Shown here one piece after another: positions 32,439 to 42,997 of a stretch of 64,000 bases of DNA. The notes below the pieces were generated by a model, which searched no databases, was not told the origin of the DNA, and was given only the letters and a program-made list of their open reading frames with translations. The position numbers were made by a program, and so were the translations under genes. How positions within the stretch are numbered: position 1 is the stretch's first letter; each line of letters begins with the position of its first letter. This stretch comes from Paracidovorax anthurii (GTDB lineage: Bacteria; Pseudomonadota; Gammaproteobacteria; Burkholderiales; Burkholderiaceae_C): contig NZ_QLTA01000014.1 in assembly GCF_003269065.1 (NCBI RefSeq), forward strand, positions 1 to 64,000, read 5' to 3'.

Positions 32439-33523
32439 GCCGCGTTTTTCTCGACATCGCCACGGACGTGGTGCATTGGCAGGCTGCGCATGGCCGCAAT
32501 CATCTGCCCTGGCAACAGACCAGGGATCCCTATCGGGTCTGGCTTTCCGAGATCATGCTGCAGCAGACCCAGGTCAGCACAGTGCTCGACTACTACGCCC
32601 GTTTCCTGGAGCGTTTCCCCGATGTCGGGGCATTGGCGGCCGCGCTGGAGAGCGATGTGCTCGCCTCGTGGAGCGGCCTGGGCTATTACAGCCGGGCGCG
32701 CAATCTGCATCGTTGCGCGATTCAGGTCATGGAAGTGCACGGAGGGGCATTTCCTCGTTCGGCGGAAGCATTGGCTCAGTTACCGGGCATCGGGCGATCC
32801 ACAGCCGGGGCCATTGCTGCCTTCTGTTTTTCGGAACGGGTTCCGATATTGGATGCCAACGTCCGTCGCGTCCTCACCCGTGTGCTGGGCTTTTCGGCAG
32901 ATCTGGCTATCGCTCGCAATGAGCGTGATTTGTGGGATCGGGCCGAGGAACTGCTGCCCCGGCAGGACCTGCAGCAAGCCATGCCACGCTATACGCAGGG
33001 CTTGATGGATCTTGGGGCTTCCCTCTGCACGCCGCGCAAGCCAGCGTGCATTCTGTGCCCGCTCCACAAGAAATGCAGGGCGGCCTTGGAGGGGCGCCCT
33101 GAGGAATATCCGGTTCGCACCCGAAAACTGGTCAGACGCGCCGAGTCTTGGTGGCTCGCTCTTCCGTGTGATGGCGCCGGCCGCATCTGGCTTCAACGCC
33201 GTCCAGCCTCCGGCATCTGGGCGGGGCTTTACTGCCCACCCACGTTCGATAGCCGAGATGCATTGGTGGAGTGGCTGGAGCAGCACAATCCTGGTGGAGA
33301 GATGCAAGAACTGGAGGGCATATTTCATGCCCTCACACACCGAGATCTGCATCTGCATCCCGTCTTGTTGCCGTGGCCTGCCCACAGGGACGTCGATGTT
33401 GCGGACGGCTCGTGGTTCGACGCTGGCCAATGGCAGGGCCAAGGCCTGCCCGCGCCCATTCGCAAGCTGCTTGGTCAATTGGCAGGGCGTGCAGGAATGG
33501 CTGAGGCTGCTACGGCTGCCTAG
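32435..33523 (+). CDS. mutY: A/G-specific adenine glycosylase
   Basis: The 362-residue enzyme removes adenine mispaired with 8-oxoguanine. It shows the HhH motif [15 protein letters not shown], the catalytic aspartate in [12 protein letters not shown], and the 4Fe-4S ligands in a C-x6-C-x2-C-x5-C pattern ([18 protein letters not shown]). A C-terminal NUDIX-like domain ([18 protein letters not shown]) recognises 8-oxoG. It overlaps the upstream GTPase gene by ATGA and so is coupled with it. Confidence 0.96.
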   Translation: MSRVFLDIATDVVHWQAAHGRNHLPWQQTRDPYRVWLSEIMLQQTQVSTVLDYYARFLERFPDVGALAAALESDVLASWSGLGYYSRARNLHRCAIQVMEVHGGAFPRSAEALAQLPGIGRSTAGAIAAFCFSERVPILDANVRRVLTRVLGFSADLAIARNERDLWDRAEELLPRQDLQQAMPRYTQGLMDLGASLCTPRKPACILCPLHKKCRAALEGRPEEYPVRTRKLVRRAESWWLALPCDGAGRIWLQRRPASGIWAGLYCPPTFDSRDALVEWLEQHNPGGEMQELEGIFHALTHRDLHLHPVLLPWPAHRDVDVADGSWFDAGQWQGQGLPAPIRKLLGQLAGRAGMAEAATAA

Positions 33524-34389
33524 AGTCCGTCCAGTTCGCGATGGCGGCGCAGCGTGGTCCAGCGCTTCGCAAAATATTCCGCAAGGCGTTCCACCAGATA
33601 CACGGAGCGATGTTGTCCGCCGGTGCATCCGATGGCAACGGTGACATAGCTGCGATGATTTTGCGCCAGCGGCTCCAGCCAGTGTGAGAGGAATTGACTG
33701 ATGTGCTCCCGCATCAATCCCACTTCGTCCTTGTGCTCCAGGTATTCCACCACAGGCCCGTCCTTGCCCGTGAGGTGGCGCAGCGCGGGTTCGTAGTGAG
33801 GGTTGGGGAGCATCCGGACATCGAAAACATAGTCGGCGTCCACGGGGACTCCGCGCTTGAAGGCAAAGGACTCGAAGACCAGTGTCAGTTGTCCCGGAAG
33901 CGTCGGCATCAGGCTCTTCACATAGCCCTGCAACTGCGCGGCGCGAATGGCGCTGGTGTCGATGACGTGGGATTGCTCGCGGAGCTCGGCGAGTAGTTCA
34001 CGCTCCAGTTCGATCGTTTCGATGAGGGCGCGCTGCTCGCCATGCCAGTCATCCCTTGAAAGCGGATGGCGTCGGCGTGTCTCTGAAAAGCGGCGTATCA
34101 GCGTATCCGTGGTCGCATCCAGGAACAACGCATGGACTACCACCCCGTCTGCACGCAAGCGCCGCAACTGCTGGGGCACTAGCGGCAGGGCGGTGGCGCT
34201 GCGCACATCCATCGCGATGGCGACCCGATTGCCGTGGTGATGGTGCTCCAGGGCTACAAAAGCCGCTAGCAATTCAGGAGGAAGATTGTCTATGCAGTAG
34301 TAGCCGGCGTCCTCCAGTGCATGCAGCGCCACGGACTTGCCAGAGCCTGCCATGCCGGTGATCAGCACGATCTCCAATACCAGGCTCAT
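33520..34389 (-). CDS. rapZ: RNase adapter protein RapZ
   Basis: The 289-residue protein has Walker A (GMAGSGKSV, residues 12-20), the [23 protein letters not shown] region, and the C-terminal [17 protein letters not shown] signature. RapZ guides RNase E to the sRNA GlmZ in enterobacteria, or acts as a nucleotide-binding signalling protein elsewhere. It overlaps mutY (convergent, 4 bases) and follows recN by a 4-base overlap. Confidence 0.95.
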   Translation of the reverse strand: MSLVLEIVLITGMAGSGKSVALHALEDAGYYCIDNLPPELLAAFVALEHHHHGNRVAIAMDVRSATALPLVPQQLRRLRADGVVVHALFLDATTDTLIRRFSETRRRHPLSRDDWHGEQRALIETIELERELLAELREQSHVIDTSAIRAAQLQGYVKSLMPTLPGQLTLVFESFAFKRGVPVDADYVFDVRMLPNPHYEPALRHLTGKDGPVVEYLEHKDEVGLMREHISQFLSHWLEPLAQNHRSYVTVAIGCTGGQHRSVYLVERLAEYFAKRWTTLRRHRELDGL

Positions 34390-36059
34390 GGTTTCCTTGC
34401 CTTCCCTGTCGGATGGCTGTTTTCCAGCATTTCCCGCGCGTGGGCCAACGTCGCGGGGGATGCCCGCTCTCCTCCCAGCATTCGGACCATTTCCTGTGTG
34501 CGTTGTTCACCACTGGCCTGCGTGACTGTGCTGACCGTGCCTTGCTTCTGGGAGCGTTTGGAGACGACCAAGTGGTGGTCGGCACAGGCCGCCACTTGCG
34601 GAAGGTGGGTGACAGCCAGAACCTGCCTGTCCTGACCCAGTCGTTGCATCAGCTTGCCCACGGTTTCCGCGACGGAGCCGCCCACGCCAGAGTCCACCTC
34701 GTCGAAGATGAGCGTCGGTGCTTCTCCGAGGCGGCTGGTTGTTACCGAAATCGCGAGTGAAATGCGCGACAACTCGCCGCCAGAAGCCACCTTGCCAATC
34801 GGCCGGGGCGATGCACCTTGATGCCCCGCCACGAGAAATGCCACGCTGTCCAGCCCATGGGGACCAGGGTCTCCGGAGGCGTCGATCGCGACCTCGAATT
34901 TCCCGCCCTTCATGCCCAAGCCTTGCATGGCTTCCGTGATGGCCCTGGCGAGTTCTGGTGCTGTCTTCTTGCGTTTGTGTGAAATGTCCCGTGCGGCTTT
35001 CATGTACGCGGCTTCAGCGGATCGGGTGCGCTCCGCGAGCGCTTCGATATCGGCTGCATCATCCAGGCGGGCCAGTTCTTGCTCCCAGGAAACCAGAAGA
35101 TCCGGCATATCCTGTGGAGGTCGCTTGAAGCGACGGGACAGAGACATCCAGAGCCCCATGCGGACATCCAGCTCCTGCAGCCGATCCGGGTCCACATCGG
35201 TATGGCGAAGATAAGTCTGAAGAGAGTGCGCAACGTCGGAGGCTTGGGCTATGCAGGAGGCCAGAACATCCTGCATGGCCTTGAATTGCGGATCCAGGGA
35301 CTCTTTGGCGGCAAGGGTTGCATGGGCACGGGCCAATTGGCTGTGTGCTCCCGACTCATCGTCTTCCAGGGTTGCCAAGGTTGACTGCGCCGCATCGATC
35401 AAGGCCTGCGCGTGCGACAGCCGTGTGTGGCGTGTGTTGAGTTCCTCCCATTCACCCTCGGATGGCGCCAGTTTTTGCAATTCAGTGATTTGCCATTGCA
35501 GCCTGTCGCGTTCCTGCTGGATATTGGCTTGGCTGGCAATAGCTGCATCCAATGCCTTGCGGTCGTCACGCCAGCGGTTCCACAGGGGCGTCAAACTTTC
35601 TGGACGGATTCCGCCATAGGCATCCAGCAAACTTCGGACGGCATCCACGCGCGTCAGGCTTTGCCATGCGTGCTGACCGTGTATATCCAGCAGATGCACG
35701 CCCAGTGTGCGCATCTGTGTGGCTGTGGCGGGCACTCCGTTGATCCATGCGCGGCTTTTGCCCTGAATGTCGATGGTGCGGCGGAGCAGCAGGCCATCCT
35801 CTCTCGGAATACCCGCCTCATCCAGCCAGACCGTGATGGACGGAGGGCAGTCGAATTCAGCGCACAGGTCGGTGCATGCAGTGCCTTCCCGCACCACGCC
35901 AGGGTCGGCCCTGCCACCCAGCAGCATTTGGAGAGCGTCAATCAGGATCGATTTGCCAGCCCCTGTCTCTCCTGTCAGTACGGTGAAGCCCCCGTGGAGG
36001 TCTAACTCCAGAACATCGACGATCACGAAATCCCGTAGTGCGATCCGCTTCAAGGCCAT
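34386..36059 (-). CDS. recN: DNA repair protein RecN
   Basis: The 557-residue SMC-like ATPase acts early in double-strand-break repair. It has an N-terminal Walker A ([15 protein letters not shown]), a central coiled coil with an intervening region, a [12 protein letters not shown] signature and Walker B ([13 protein letters not shown]). Length matches the family. It starts 2 bases after the nadK stop, and its own stop overlaps rapZ, so nadK-recN-rapZ is one operon. Confidence 0.96.
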   Translation of the reverse strand: MALKRIALRDFVIVDVLELDLHGGFTVLTGETGAGKSILIDALQMLLGGRADPGVVREGTACTDLCAEFDCPPSITVWLDEAGIPREDGLLLRRTIDIQGKSRAWINGVPATATQMRTLGVHLLDIHGQHAWQSLTRVDAVRSLLDAYGGIRPESLTPLWNRWRDDRKALDAAIASQANIQQERDRLQWQITELQKLAPSEGEWEELNTRHTRLSHAQALIDAAQSTLATLEDDESGAHSQLARAHATLAAKESLDPQFKAMQDVLASCIAQASDVAHSLQTYLRHTDVDPDRLQELDVRMGLWMSLSRRFKRPPQDMPDLLVSWEQELARLDDAADIEALAERTRSAEAAYMKAARDISHKRKKTAPELARAITEAMQGLGMKGGKFEVAIDASGDPGPHGLDSVAFLVAGHQGASPRPIGKVASGGELSRISLAISVTTSRLGEAPTLIFDEVDSGVGGSVAETVGKLMQRLGQDRQVLAVTHLPQVAACADHHLVVSKRSQKQGTVSTVTQASGEQRTQEMVRMLGGERASPATLAHAREMLENSHPTGKARKP

Positions 36060-36061
36060 GT

Positions 36062-36958
36062 TCAGTACCCCCCTTCGTTCCAGCGCAGTTTCTTGCGCAG
36101 CGTGGCGAAGTAGTTCCAGCCTCGGGGATGTAGAAAGCGTGCACGGTAATCTGATCGCTGCACCAGAATCCTGTCGCCGTGCTGCAGTGAGGCCAGGGAC
36201 TGCATGTCGAAATTGGCGCTGACGTCCCGGCCGCCGACCACTTCGACGGTGACTTCCATGCTGTCCGAAAGAACGATAGGCCGATTGGACAGCGTATGGG
36301 GTGCGATGGGGGCCAGCACCCAGCCTGGAATGGCCGGGTGGAGCATCGGGCCGCCGGCAGACAATGCGTAGGCGGTGGAACCTGTGGGTGACGCGATGAT
36401 GAGTCCGTCTGCGCGCTGATTGGAGACAAAGTGCCCCCCTACCTCCACGCGAAGCTCCACCATGCCGGAAGTGGACCCTCGATTGACCACGACATCATTC
36501 ATCGCGAGGGTTTCGAACATGCATTGCCCCTGGCGCATGACCCGCGCGCGCATCAGCGGCCGAAGGTCTTCTTCATACTCTCCGCGCAGCATCGGCTTGA
36601 GGACAGATGGATATTCGTCGAGCGGAATGTCTGTGATGAAGCCCAGCCTGCCCTGGTTGATACCGATCAGCGGCGTGCAGTACTCGGCCAGTTGGCGCCC
36701 GATGCCGAGCATGGTGCCGTCCCCGCCGACCACCAGACAAAGATCGCAGTCGAGGCCAATGCGCTCCACGGTCAGGGCGGGGTAATCCGTGAATCCTGTG
36801 TTCAGCGCTGTGTCCGATTCAAGGGCAACCTGGCATCCCTCGTCGGCGAGAAATCTGGCGATTCCATCCAGAGCCTCCCGTGAACTGTCTGACATTGAGG
36901 CAGAAGTAGGCGCTTGGTACTTGCCGACCAGCGCCACGCGTTGGAACCTGAGCTTCAT
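36062..36958 (-). CDS. nadK: NAD kinase
   Basis: The 298-residue enzyme phosphorylates NAD to NADP. The diagnostic [12 protein letters not shown] motif and the [15 protein letters not shown] loop are both present. Its promoter would normally lie between nadK and the divergent hrcA; the first base of the prophage is only about 18 bases upstream of the nadK start, so native upstream sequence has been displaced. Confidence 0.96.
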   Translation of the reverse strand: MKLRFQRVALVGKYQAPTSASMSDSSREALDGIARFLADEGCQVALESDTALNTGFTDYPALTVERIGLDCDLCLVVGGDGTMLGIGRQLAEYCTPLIGINQGRLGFITDIPLDEYPSVLKPMLRGEYEEDLRPLMRARVMRQGQCMFETLAMNDVVVNRGSTSGMVELRVEVGGHFVSNQRADGLIIASPTGSTAYALSAGGPMLHPAIPGWVLAPIAPHTLSNRPIVLSDSMEVTVEVVGGRDVSANFDMQSLASLQHGDRILVQRSDYRARFLHPRGWNYFATLRKKLRWNEGGY

Positions 36959-36974
36959 TGAAGAAATTAGATCA

Positions 36975-37268
36975 TTAAAGTGATCTGAGCTTTTCCATGC
37001 GTTTTAGCGCTGCCTCTAGGGCCTGCTTTGCTCGTTGTCCTTTGGTGGTGTCAAGGTTGATGCCTTCTAGGACTGCTTCCACTGCTGCCACTGCTGCGTC
37101 TTCTCCGGCTACTGATGCGAGTGCGGCTCGGTCTGGCGCCGAGCAGGGGCGTTTGCCGCTTTTCCATGCCGCGATGGTTGGTTGTTGCATGCCCAACAGT
37201 TGAGCTAGCTTGTATTCGCTTCCTGCTATGGATGCGGCTTTCTCGATTAAGTAATTCAATTGGGTCAT
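36975..37268 (-). CDS. Putative phage repressor (HTH, DUF3693-like)
   Basis: The 97-residue protein has a helix-turn-helix of the Cro/YdaS-like kind ([25 protein letters not shown]) followed by a basic helical tail ending [16 protein letters not shown]. Similar small proteins are found in filamentous phages of Xanthomonas and Ralstonia. It is the only rightmost-to-left gene of the prophage and is divergent from the early genes, with TAGCA/TGCTA operators between. A role as lysogeny repressor is inferred from this layout. A GTG at 37277 is an alternative start. Confidence 0.7.
   Translation of the reverse strand: MTQLNYLIEKAASIAGSEYKLAQLLGMQQPTIAAWKSGKRPCSAPDRAALASVAGEDAAVAAVEAVLEGINLDTTKGQRAKQALEAALKRMEKLRSL
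36976..36988 (+). repeat. Candidate left attachment site of the prophage
   Basis: TAAAGTGATCTGA matches TAAAATGATTTGA at 44879-44891 at 11 of 13 positions. It overlaps the stop codon and last codons of the putative repressor gene. Serine recombinases need only short identity, so imperfect arms are expected. Confidence 0.45.
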
Positions 37269-37271
37269 GCT

Positions 37272-37333
37272 TAGCACTCCTGCTATAGTGGTGGCTAGTT
37301 AGCAATGTTGCTATGTATCGCAACCGTGCTAAC
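37272..37333. promoter_or_regulatory. Prophage operator cluster
   Basis: Between the repressor and the first early gene are at least three inverted repeats built from the half-site TAGCA. These are TAGCA-CTCC-TGCTA (37272-37285), TAGCAA-TG-TTGCTA (37300-37313), and GTTAGCA (37298-37304) with TGCTAAC (37327-37333). This is the arrangement expected for a repressor controlling divergent promoters. Confidence 0.7.
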
Positions 37334-37361
37334 TGGCACTTTACCACTCGTGGAGCTACCC

Positions 37362-37790
37362 ATGTCCTTCAACACGCTTGAATTCAAGTTCTGTCCTCGT
37401 TGCGGGCAGCGTCTTTCGTACACCTCCTACGAAGGCTACTGCGCTTACAGCGATTGCCGCTGGAACAACGATGAGGCGACCGAAAGCACTCCCCCCGCCG
37501 AGTCCCTGCCTGATCCCAGCGTGGATGCTGGATTGGTAGCTCAGTCCAGCGTAGGCGGTGGGGAGTGCCCCTCTGAGGATCGGGTCCTCACGCTTGATGA
37601 GTGCCAAGAGCTTGAGCGTTTGTGGTGGGCCACTTGTGACGGTCATGGCTCTGTCAGTAAGGGCGGCTTCGTGCTTATGGCTCTCCAGCAGGCTGCTGAC
37701 ATGCGCGGCTACCTCTCCAACAGCGAACGTGTGGCCGCCTACGACCGGCTTTGCCGTCACGCTGGATACGCCATCGGCGCGGGGTGCTGA
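37362..37790 (+). CDS. Small prophage early protein with zinc-ribbon-like N-terminus
   Basis: The 142-residue protein has CPRCG followed by C and SDC in its first 35 residues, a likely four-cysteine zinc ribbon. A linker rich in Glu, Pro and Ser follows, then a helical C-terminal half (LTLDECQELERLWWA). It is the first rightward gene of the prophage. I do not recognise the family; a DNA- or RNA-binding role in early expression or replication is a guess. GGAG lies 7-10 bases upstream of the ATG. Confidence 0.6.
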   Translation: MSFNTLEFKFCPRCGQRLSYTSYEGYCAYSDCRWNNDEATESTPPAESLPDPSVDAGLVAQSSVGGGECPSEDRVLTLDECQELERLWWATCDGHGSVSKGGFVLMALQQAADMRGYLSNSERVAAYDRLCRHAGYAIGAGC

Positions 37791-37791
37791 C

Positions 37792-38010
37792 ATGGCCTCA
37801 AAACCTAAAGCTCAATCAAGCTTTGTGTCCAGGGCTAACTTGGACATGCGTGACAAGCTGGTCAAGCGTGGCTTAACCGTGTCCTGGGGCGGCTTCCGTG
37901 GGGCGGTGCAGCGCGTCCGTACTGGTCGCTGTCTTGTGTGCTTCTGGCACCCTGATCGCCGTGATGTCCGCTGGCTCCCTTGCTCCAGCGTCCAGGTTGT
38001 ACAGCCCTGA
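37792..38010 (+). CDS. Small basic prophage protein, unknown
   Basis: The 72-residue protein begins 1 base after the preceding stop. It is basic and contains VKRGLTVSWGGFRGAVQRVRTGRCLVCFWHP in parts, with two cysteines spaced C-x2-C. I do not recognise it. The tight spacing and phage-type location support a real gene. Confidence 0.55.
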   Translation: MASKPKAQSSFVSRANLDMRDKLVKRGLTVSWGGFRGAVQRVRTGRCLVCFWHPDRRDVRWLPCSSVQVVQP

Positions 38011-38101
38011 CGGTCCTGCGGCATGCCCCGTAGGTATGCCGGAGCGTCGTCTCCATTACCGGCCCCTTCTGGCCTAACTACAGATTTAAAGGACTACTGC
38101 T

Positions 38102-38428
38102 ATGGCTCTCACGTCTCTCATCCAGATTCTCAAAGTCAACGAACTGAGAAAGGGGGTCTCCCAGCGCACCGGCCGTCCTTACGAAATGCAGGATGCCGAG
38201 TGCGCGCTACTGGATGATGCTGGCGTGCTGCAGCAGGTCGGCGTCCTCCAGTTGGACAAGTCCATGATGGGCGAGAGTGCGCCTGAGCCGGGTGTGTATA
38301 TGGCCTCCTTCGCCCTCGCTGCCAGCATGAAGGATCGCCGTATCGGAGCGGTGTTGACTGCTTTGCGGCCTTACAGCGCTGACAAGCGTCCTTCCGCTCC
38401 CAAGGCTCCTCCGGCTCCTGGGGCTTGA
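38102..38428 (+). CDS. gpV-like single-stranded DNA-binding protein
   Basis: The 108-residue protein starts MALTSLIQILKVNELRKGVS and resembles the helix-destabilising proteins of Ralstonia and Xanthomonas filamentous phages in size, place and the ending rich in Pro and Ala (RPSAPKAPPAPGA). In filamentous phage such proteins coat the single-stranded genome before export. AGGACT precedes the ATG. The assignment rests on position and general features rather than a catalytic motif. Confidence 0.65.
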   Translation: MALTSLIQILKVNELRKGVSQRTGRPYEMQDAECALLDDAGVLQQVGVLQLDKSMMGESAPEPGVYMASFALAASMKDRRIGAVLTALRPYSADKRPSAPKAPPAPGA

Positions 38429-38430
38429 CC

Positions 38431-38838
38431 ATGAGTCCCGCTGAGCTTGCGGATGCCGTCTGGTGGGCCACCGTTGTCGGCGTCGTCTTTGGTGTCGGTG
38501 TTGGCCTCTTGCTGCGTGCCCTGCTCGATGGGCTCCGTGCGTGTCGCGATATCGATGCGATCCCCGAGAGTTCGTGCCTGCCTCGGGGTATGGGGCAAGG
38601 CCCCATGTGTGATCTGTGCCGCGCGACGTACCCGGCGCCATCGGGCGGGGAGTGCCCAGCGCGCCTGGGTAGCCATGCCAGCGGCTTTGGTGCATCCAAC
38701 GATGGCGCCGGGCGCTGGATCAAGCGCGGCGACGATCCGCGCCCGGGCGGCTCAGCACTCCCCGGCGCTCATTCGCGCTTGAGAGACAACGTGCCGCAGG
38801 CACTCCAGGCCCGCGCTATGGGCGCTGATCGTGGCTGA
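38431..38838 (+). CDS. Prophage membrane protein, unknown
   Basis: The 135-residue protein has one N-terminal membrane helix (AVWWATVVGVVFGVGVGLLLRALL). A soluble region follows with C and CDLC motifs (SSCLPRGMGQGPMCDLC). It starts 2 bases after the ssDNA-binding gene and overlaps the next by 8 bases. It may be a minor virion or assembly protein; I do not recognise the family. Confidence 0.55.
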   Translation: MSPAELADAVWWATVVGVVFGVGVGLLLRALLDGLRACRDIDAIPESSCLPRGMGQGPMCDLCRATYPAPSGGECPARLGSHASGFGASNDGAGRWIKRGDDPRPGGSALPGAHSRLRDNVPQALQARAMGADRG

Positions 38839-39037
38839 CCCCACTGTTATTCAGTGTTCCCAGTCGTGCACGGTCACGGTCGTGCACGAGCTCTCTTTTC
38901 CTCCCTTCACGACGTTGACGTTGCAGGAGGGGGGCCTTATTGCGATGGCCATCGTCGCAGTGTGGGCCGTGGGCTTCCTCTTTCGCGAGGTTGCTCGGGC
39001 CTTCTTCCCTGGTGGTGTTTCAACAAAGGACGACTGA
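38831..39037 (+). CDS. Small prophage membrane protein, possible minor coat protein
   Basis: The 68-residue protein starts with GTG. It has one membrane helix near the C-terminus (GGLIAMAIVAVWAVGFLF) followed by a short charged tail, and an N-terminal half with two cysteines. It overlaps the previous gene and ends 1 base before the major coat gene. Size and place fit the small virion-tip proteins (pVII/pIX-like) of filamentous phages, by inference. Confidence 0.6.
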   Translation: MADPTVIQCSQSCTVTVVHELSFPPFTTLTLQEGGLIAMAIVAVWAVGFLFREVARAFFPGGVSTKDD

Positions 39038-39038
39038 C

Positions 39039-39299
39039 ATGCAAATCCTGCAAACCCTGCCCGTCAAGGGCTCCAAGCTCGCAGCGCTCGCCCGCGCCGC
39101 GAAAACTGCCGTCACCGGCGTGGCTGTCACGGCTGCTCTGTCCCTGCCCGCATTCGCGGCGGCCGAGCAACCGAACGTGGCCGAGGTCGTGGCCTACATC
39201 ATCGCCGGCATCGTCACCCTCGCTCTCGTGGGTAATGCCGGCCTCATGGTCAAGGCTGCGACGGCCATCTTCGCGTGGATTCGCGGCGTGCTCCGTTGA
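39039..39299 (+). CDS. Major coat protein (pVIII-like)
   Basis: The 86-residue precursor has a long signal peptide ending SLPAFA, giving a mature protein of about 47 residues. The mature part has an acidic-to-neutral N-terminus (AAEQPNVAEVV), one membrane helix (AYIIAGIVTLALVGNAGLMV) and a basic C-terminus (FAWIRGVLR) that would face the DNA. This is exactly the design of filamentous phage major coat proteins. Two hairpins follow directly, consistent with the strong stop found after gene VIII in Ff phages. Confidence 0.85.
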   Translation: MQILQTLPVKGSKLAALARAAKTAVTGVAVTAALSLPAFAAAEQPNVAEVVAYIIAGIVTLALVGNAGLMVKAATAIFAWIRGVLR

Positions 39300-39312
39300 T
39301 GCGGTGACTCGT

Positions 39313-39363
39313 CCCCGGGCGGCCGACCGGGGGCCTTTGCCAATGCGTCGATGTGCGACGCAT
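39313..39363 (+). terminator. Two hairpins downstream of the major coat gene
   Basis: CCCCGG/CCGGGG (39313-39332) followed by GCCTTTG, and a perfect 8-base stem ATGCGTCG/CGACGCAT (39343-39363), lie 13-63 bases after the coat gene stop. They would reduce read-through into the adsorption gene, as in other filamentous phages. Confidence 0.6.
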
Positions 39364-39378
39364 CGTCAAGGGGGGCGT

Positions 39379-41134
<1,756 letters not shown>

Positions 41135-41138
41135 CTAC

Positions 41139-41438
41139 ATGCCTGTCTTTCTCGCCGCCTTGCTCGGCGGCCTTATTAACATAGCGGGCACGCTCGCTGG
41201 TCGGGTGCTGCTCTCGCTCGGGATGAGCGTGGTGACTATCACGGGTGTGTCTGCGACCCTTGCGTGGGCCCGGTCCAACGTCGTGTCGTCGTTCGCTGGT
41301 ATGCCGGGGCAGATTGTTGGGATGCTGTCTGCAATGGGCTTGGGCTCGTTCCTGTCGATCGTCATAAGCGCGATCACCACTCGCATGTTGCTGCAGGGCC
41401 TGACGGGTGACGCGATTAAGAAGTGGGTTACGAAATGA
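41139..41438 (+). CDS. pVI-like minor coat protein (DUF2523)
   Basis: The 99-residue hydrophobic protein has about three membrane segments (FLAALLGGLINIAGTLAG, LLSLGMSVVTITGVSA, and AMGLGSFLSIVISAITTRML) and ends in a basic KKWVTK. This matches DUF2523 proteins, which sit between pIII and pI in filamentous phages and play the pVI role at the virion tip. Its stop overlaps the Zot start by ATGA. Confidence 0.8.
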   Translation: MPVFLAALLGGLINIAGTLAGRVLLSLGMSVVTITGVSATLAWARSNVVSSFAGMPGQIVGMLSAMGLGSFLSIVISAITTRMLLQGLTGDAIKKWVTK

Positions 41439-42652
41439 GGCGCATGCGATCGCTGCGCCGGCAGCTAGGCTTCTTGTTCCTGACCACCGGCGCTAATGGC
41501 GCTGGCAAGACCTTGTTCACGTTGTACGACGTGCGCAAGCTCCAGCTTGAGACAAGCCGCCCTGTCTTCTTCCACGGCTTCACGGCGAAGCAGCCATTGT
41601 TGGATTTCGGGTGGAAGGAGTTTGCGCCCGAGCACTGGGAAGACTGTCCCGACGGGTCCATCTTGGTGATGGACGAGTGTCATCTGAAGATGCCCTTGCG
41701 TGGTGTCGGCAAGCCTCCTGAGTGGATTGAGCGCATTCCGGTGACCCATCGCAAGCGTGGCATGGATATCTTCATGATCACGCAACACCCGCTGAACATG
41801 GATGCGTTCCTCCGGCGTGTGATCGCTAGCCCTGGATGGCACCGCCACTTCAAGGCCTCGTTCATGGGCGACAGTAGCAACGAGCTCAAATGGACGTCTG
41901 TCAACGATCAGCCTCAGAAGCCCGGAAGCGGTAAGAGTGGGGAAATCAAGTCTCGGCCGTTCCCGCGCGAGGTCTACGCGTGGTACGAATCAGCATCCTT
42001 GCATACCGCGAAGAAGGGCGTCCCCGCGAAAGTGTGGTGGGGCGTTGGCGCCCTCCTGGCTGCTATTGCGTCCGTCATTGCCGTGGTGTGGATGCTGACT
42101 ACCCAAGCGTCCGGGGCTGTGGGTGAGCGGTCCACGTTGGTCAAGCAAGCGGAGCAAGCTGGCGGTGTCGGTGCTGCCCCAGCTATCCAGCGCGCCGCGG
42201 TTGGTACTGGTGGTGCTGGTGGTGGGGCGGGCCGGGGCCAGTCAATGACCAAGGCCGAGTATCTGGATCAGCGCACGCCACGCATTGAAGGCTTCCCGCA
42301 CACCGCTGCGGTTTATGACGGCGTGACCGCTCCTACCGAGGCTCCCTACCCCGCAGCGTGCATGTCCATGGGTACAGCCTGCAAGTGCTACACGCAACAG
42401 GCCACCTTGATGCAGGTGCCTGCGGACGTGTGTCGGCAGATCGTGGCGCATGGTTACTTTGTCGATTGGCGTAAGCAGGACCCACCCATGGCCAGGGTTG
42501 ATCAAGTTGCCTTGGCCTCTCCGACTGCTGCGCCTCAGCCGGTGGTCATCAACATGCCTGTGCAGGCTCCTCCGCACGCCCAGCAGCGTCCTGGGTGGGC
42601 CGAGTCCCTTGCCCTCCGCAACAGCCAGGTCCGGAGCACGTATGAGCGGTGA
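41435..42652 (+). CDS. zot: Zot/pI-family phage assembly ATPase
   Basis: The 405-residue protein has a P-loop GANGAGKT (residues 19-26), a Walker B-like ILVMDECHLKMP, and a membrane helix at about 200-221 (VWWGVGALLAAIASVIAVVW). A C-terminal periplasmic part with a cysteine pair in ACMSMGTACKCY follows. Zot/pI ATPases power extrusion of the phage through the inner membrane and join the outer-membrane channel, which is not encoded here and would be borrowed from the host. The N-terminal ATPase is the part named after the Vibrio zonula occludens toxin. Confidence 0.92.
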   Translation: MRRMRSLRRQLGFLFLTTGANGAGKTLFTLYDVRKLQLETSRPVFFHGFTAKQPLLDFGWKEFAPEHWEDCPDGSILVMDECHLKMPLRGVGKPPEWIERIPVTHRKRGMDIFMITQHPLNMDAFLRRVIASPGWHRHFKASFMGDSSNELKWTSVNDQPQKPGSGKSGEIKSRPFPREVYAWYESASLHTAKKGVPAKVWWGVGALLAAIASVIAVVWMLTTQASGAVGERSTLVKQAEQAGGVGAAPAIQRAAVGTGGAGGGAGRGQSMTKAEYLDQRTPRIEGFPHTAAVYDGVTAPTEAPYPAACMSMGTACKCYTQQATLMQVPADVCRQIVAHGYFVDWRKQDPPMARVDQVALASPTAAPQPVVINMPVQAPPHAQQRPGWAESLALRNSQVRSTYER

Positions 42653-42665
42653 TAGCGGCGCGTAG

Positions 42666-42720
42666 CGGCGGCCCCGTCGCAAGCGACAGCGTAGCGTAGG
42701 GGCCGCGCGCAGCGCGGCCT
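42666..42720. other. Hairpin-rich intergenic segment, candidate phage replication origin
   Basis: Between Zot and the initiator gene are stacked perfect hairpins: GCGGCCCC/GGGGCCGC (42668-42706) enclosing GTCGC-AA-GCGAC (42676-42687), and GCCGCGC-GCA-GCGCGGC (42702-42718). Filamentous phage plus-strand origins and packaging signals are hairpins located next to the initiator gene. A terminator role after Zot is also possible. Confidence 0.55.
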
Positions 42721-42749
42721 AGATTTATCAATGAGACATATCTCGACCG

Positions 42750-42929
42750 ATGCAAGAAATCCACGTCTACCGGCCTGCTTACCGTCTTCCGTGCGCAGCA
42801 CGGTTGGTGGTTGGTGTTGGTGCCCCTCTTGTGTGGGAGTGGCCTGACGGTGAGTGGTGCTGGTTGGATGAGCTGTGGCGCTGGGAGTGGCGGCACAAGC
42901 AAGGCGGCTGGATCGCGACGTTTGTCTGA
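42750..42929 (+). CDS. Small Trp-rich prophage protein (59 residues)
   Basis: ATG at 42750 opens a 59-residue frame with six to seven tryptophans in the second half (WEWPDGEWCWLDELWRWEWR). It lies between the hairpin segment and the initiator gene. Its composition is unlike a random frame at this GC. I do not recognise it. Confidence 0.5.
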   Translation: MQEIHVYRPAYRLPCAARLVVGVGAPLVWEWPDGEWCWLDELWRWEWRHKQGGWIATFV

Positions 42930-42997
42930 TCCAAAAAATTGCCCCCGCGCGGACTGCAATCCACCGGGGGCCGACAGCAAGATCAATGGGAGGTGCT

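Noticed and set aside
36959-36990. dif site for XerCD integration
   Set aside because: No dif-like 28-base core with XerC/XerD arms is visible at either prophage end, and the phage has its own recombinase.
37271-37297. CIRCE element (HrcA operator)
   Set aside because: Only the left half TTAGCACTC is present; the required GAGTGCTAA is absent at the right spacing, and the word is explained by the phage TAGCA operators.
41435-42652. True zonula occludens toxin
   Set aside because: The protein is a Zot-family phage assembly ATPase by context. Toxic activity in Vibrio resides in a C-terminal fragment not recognisable here.
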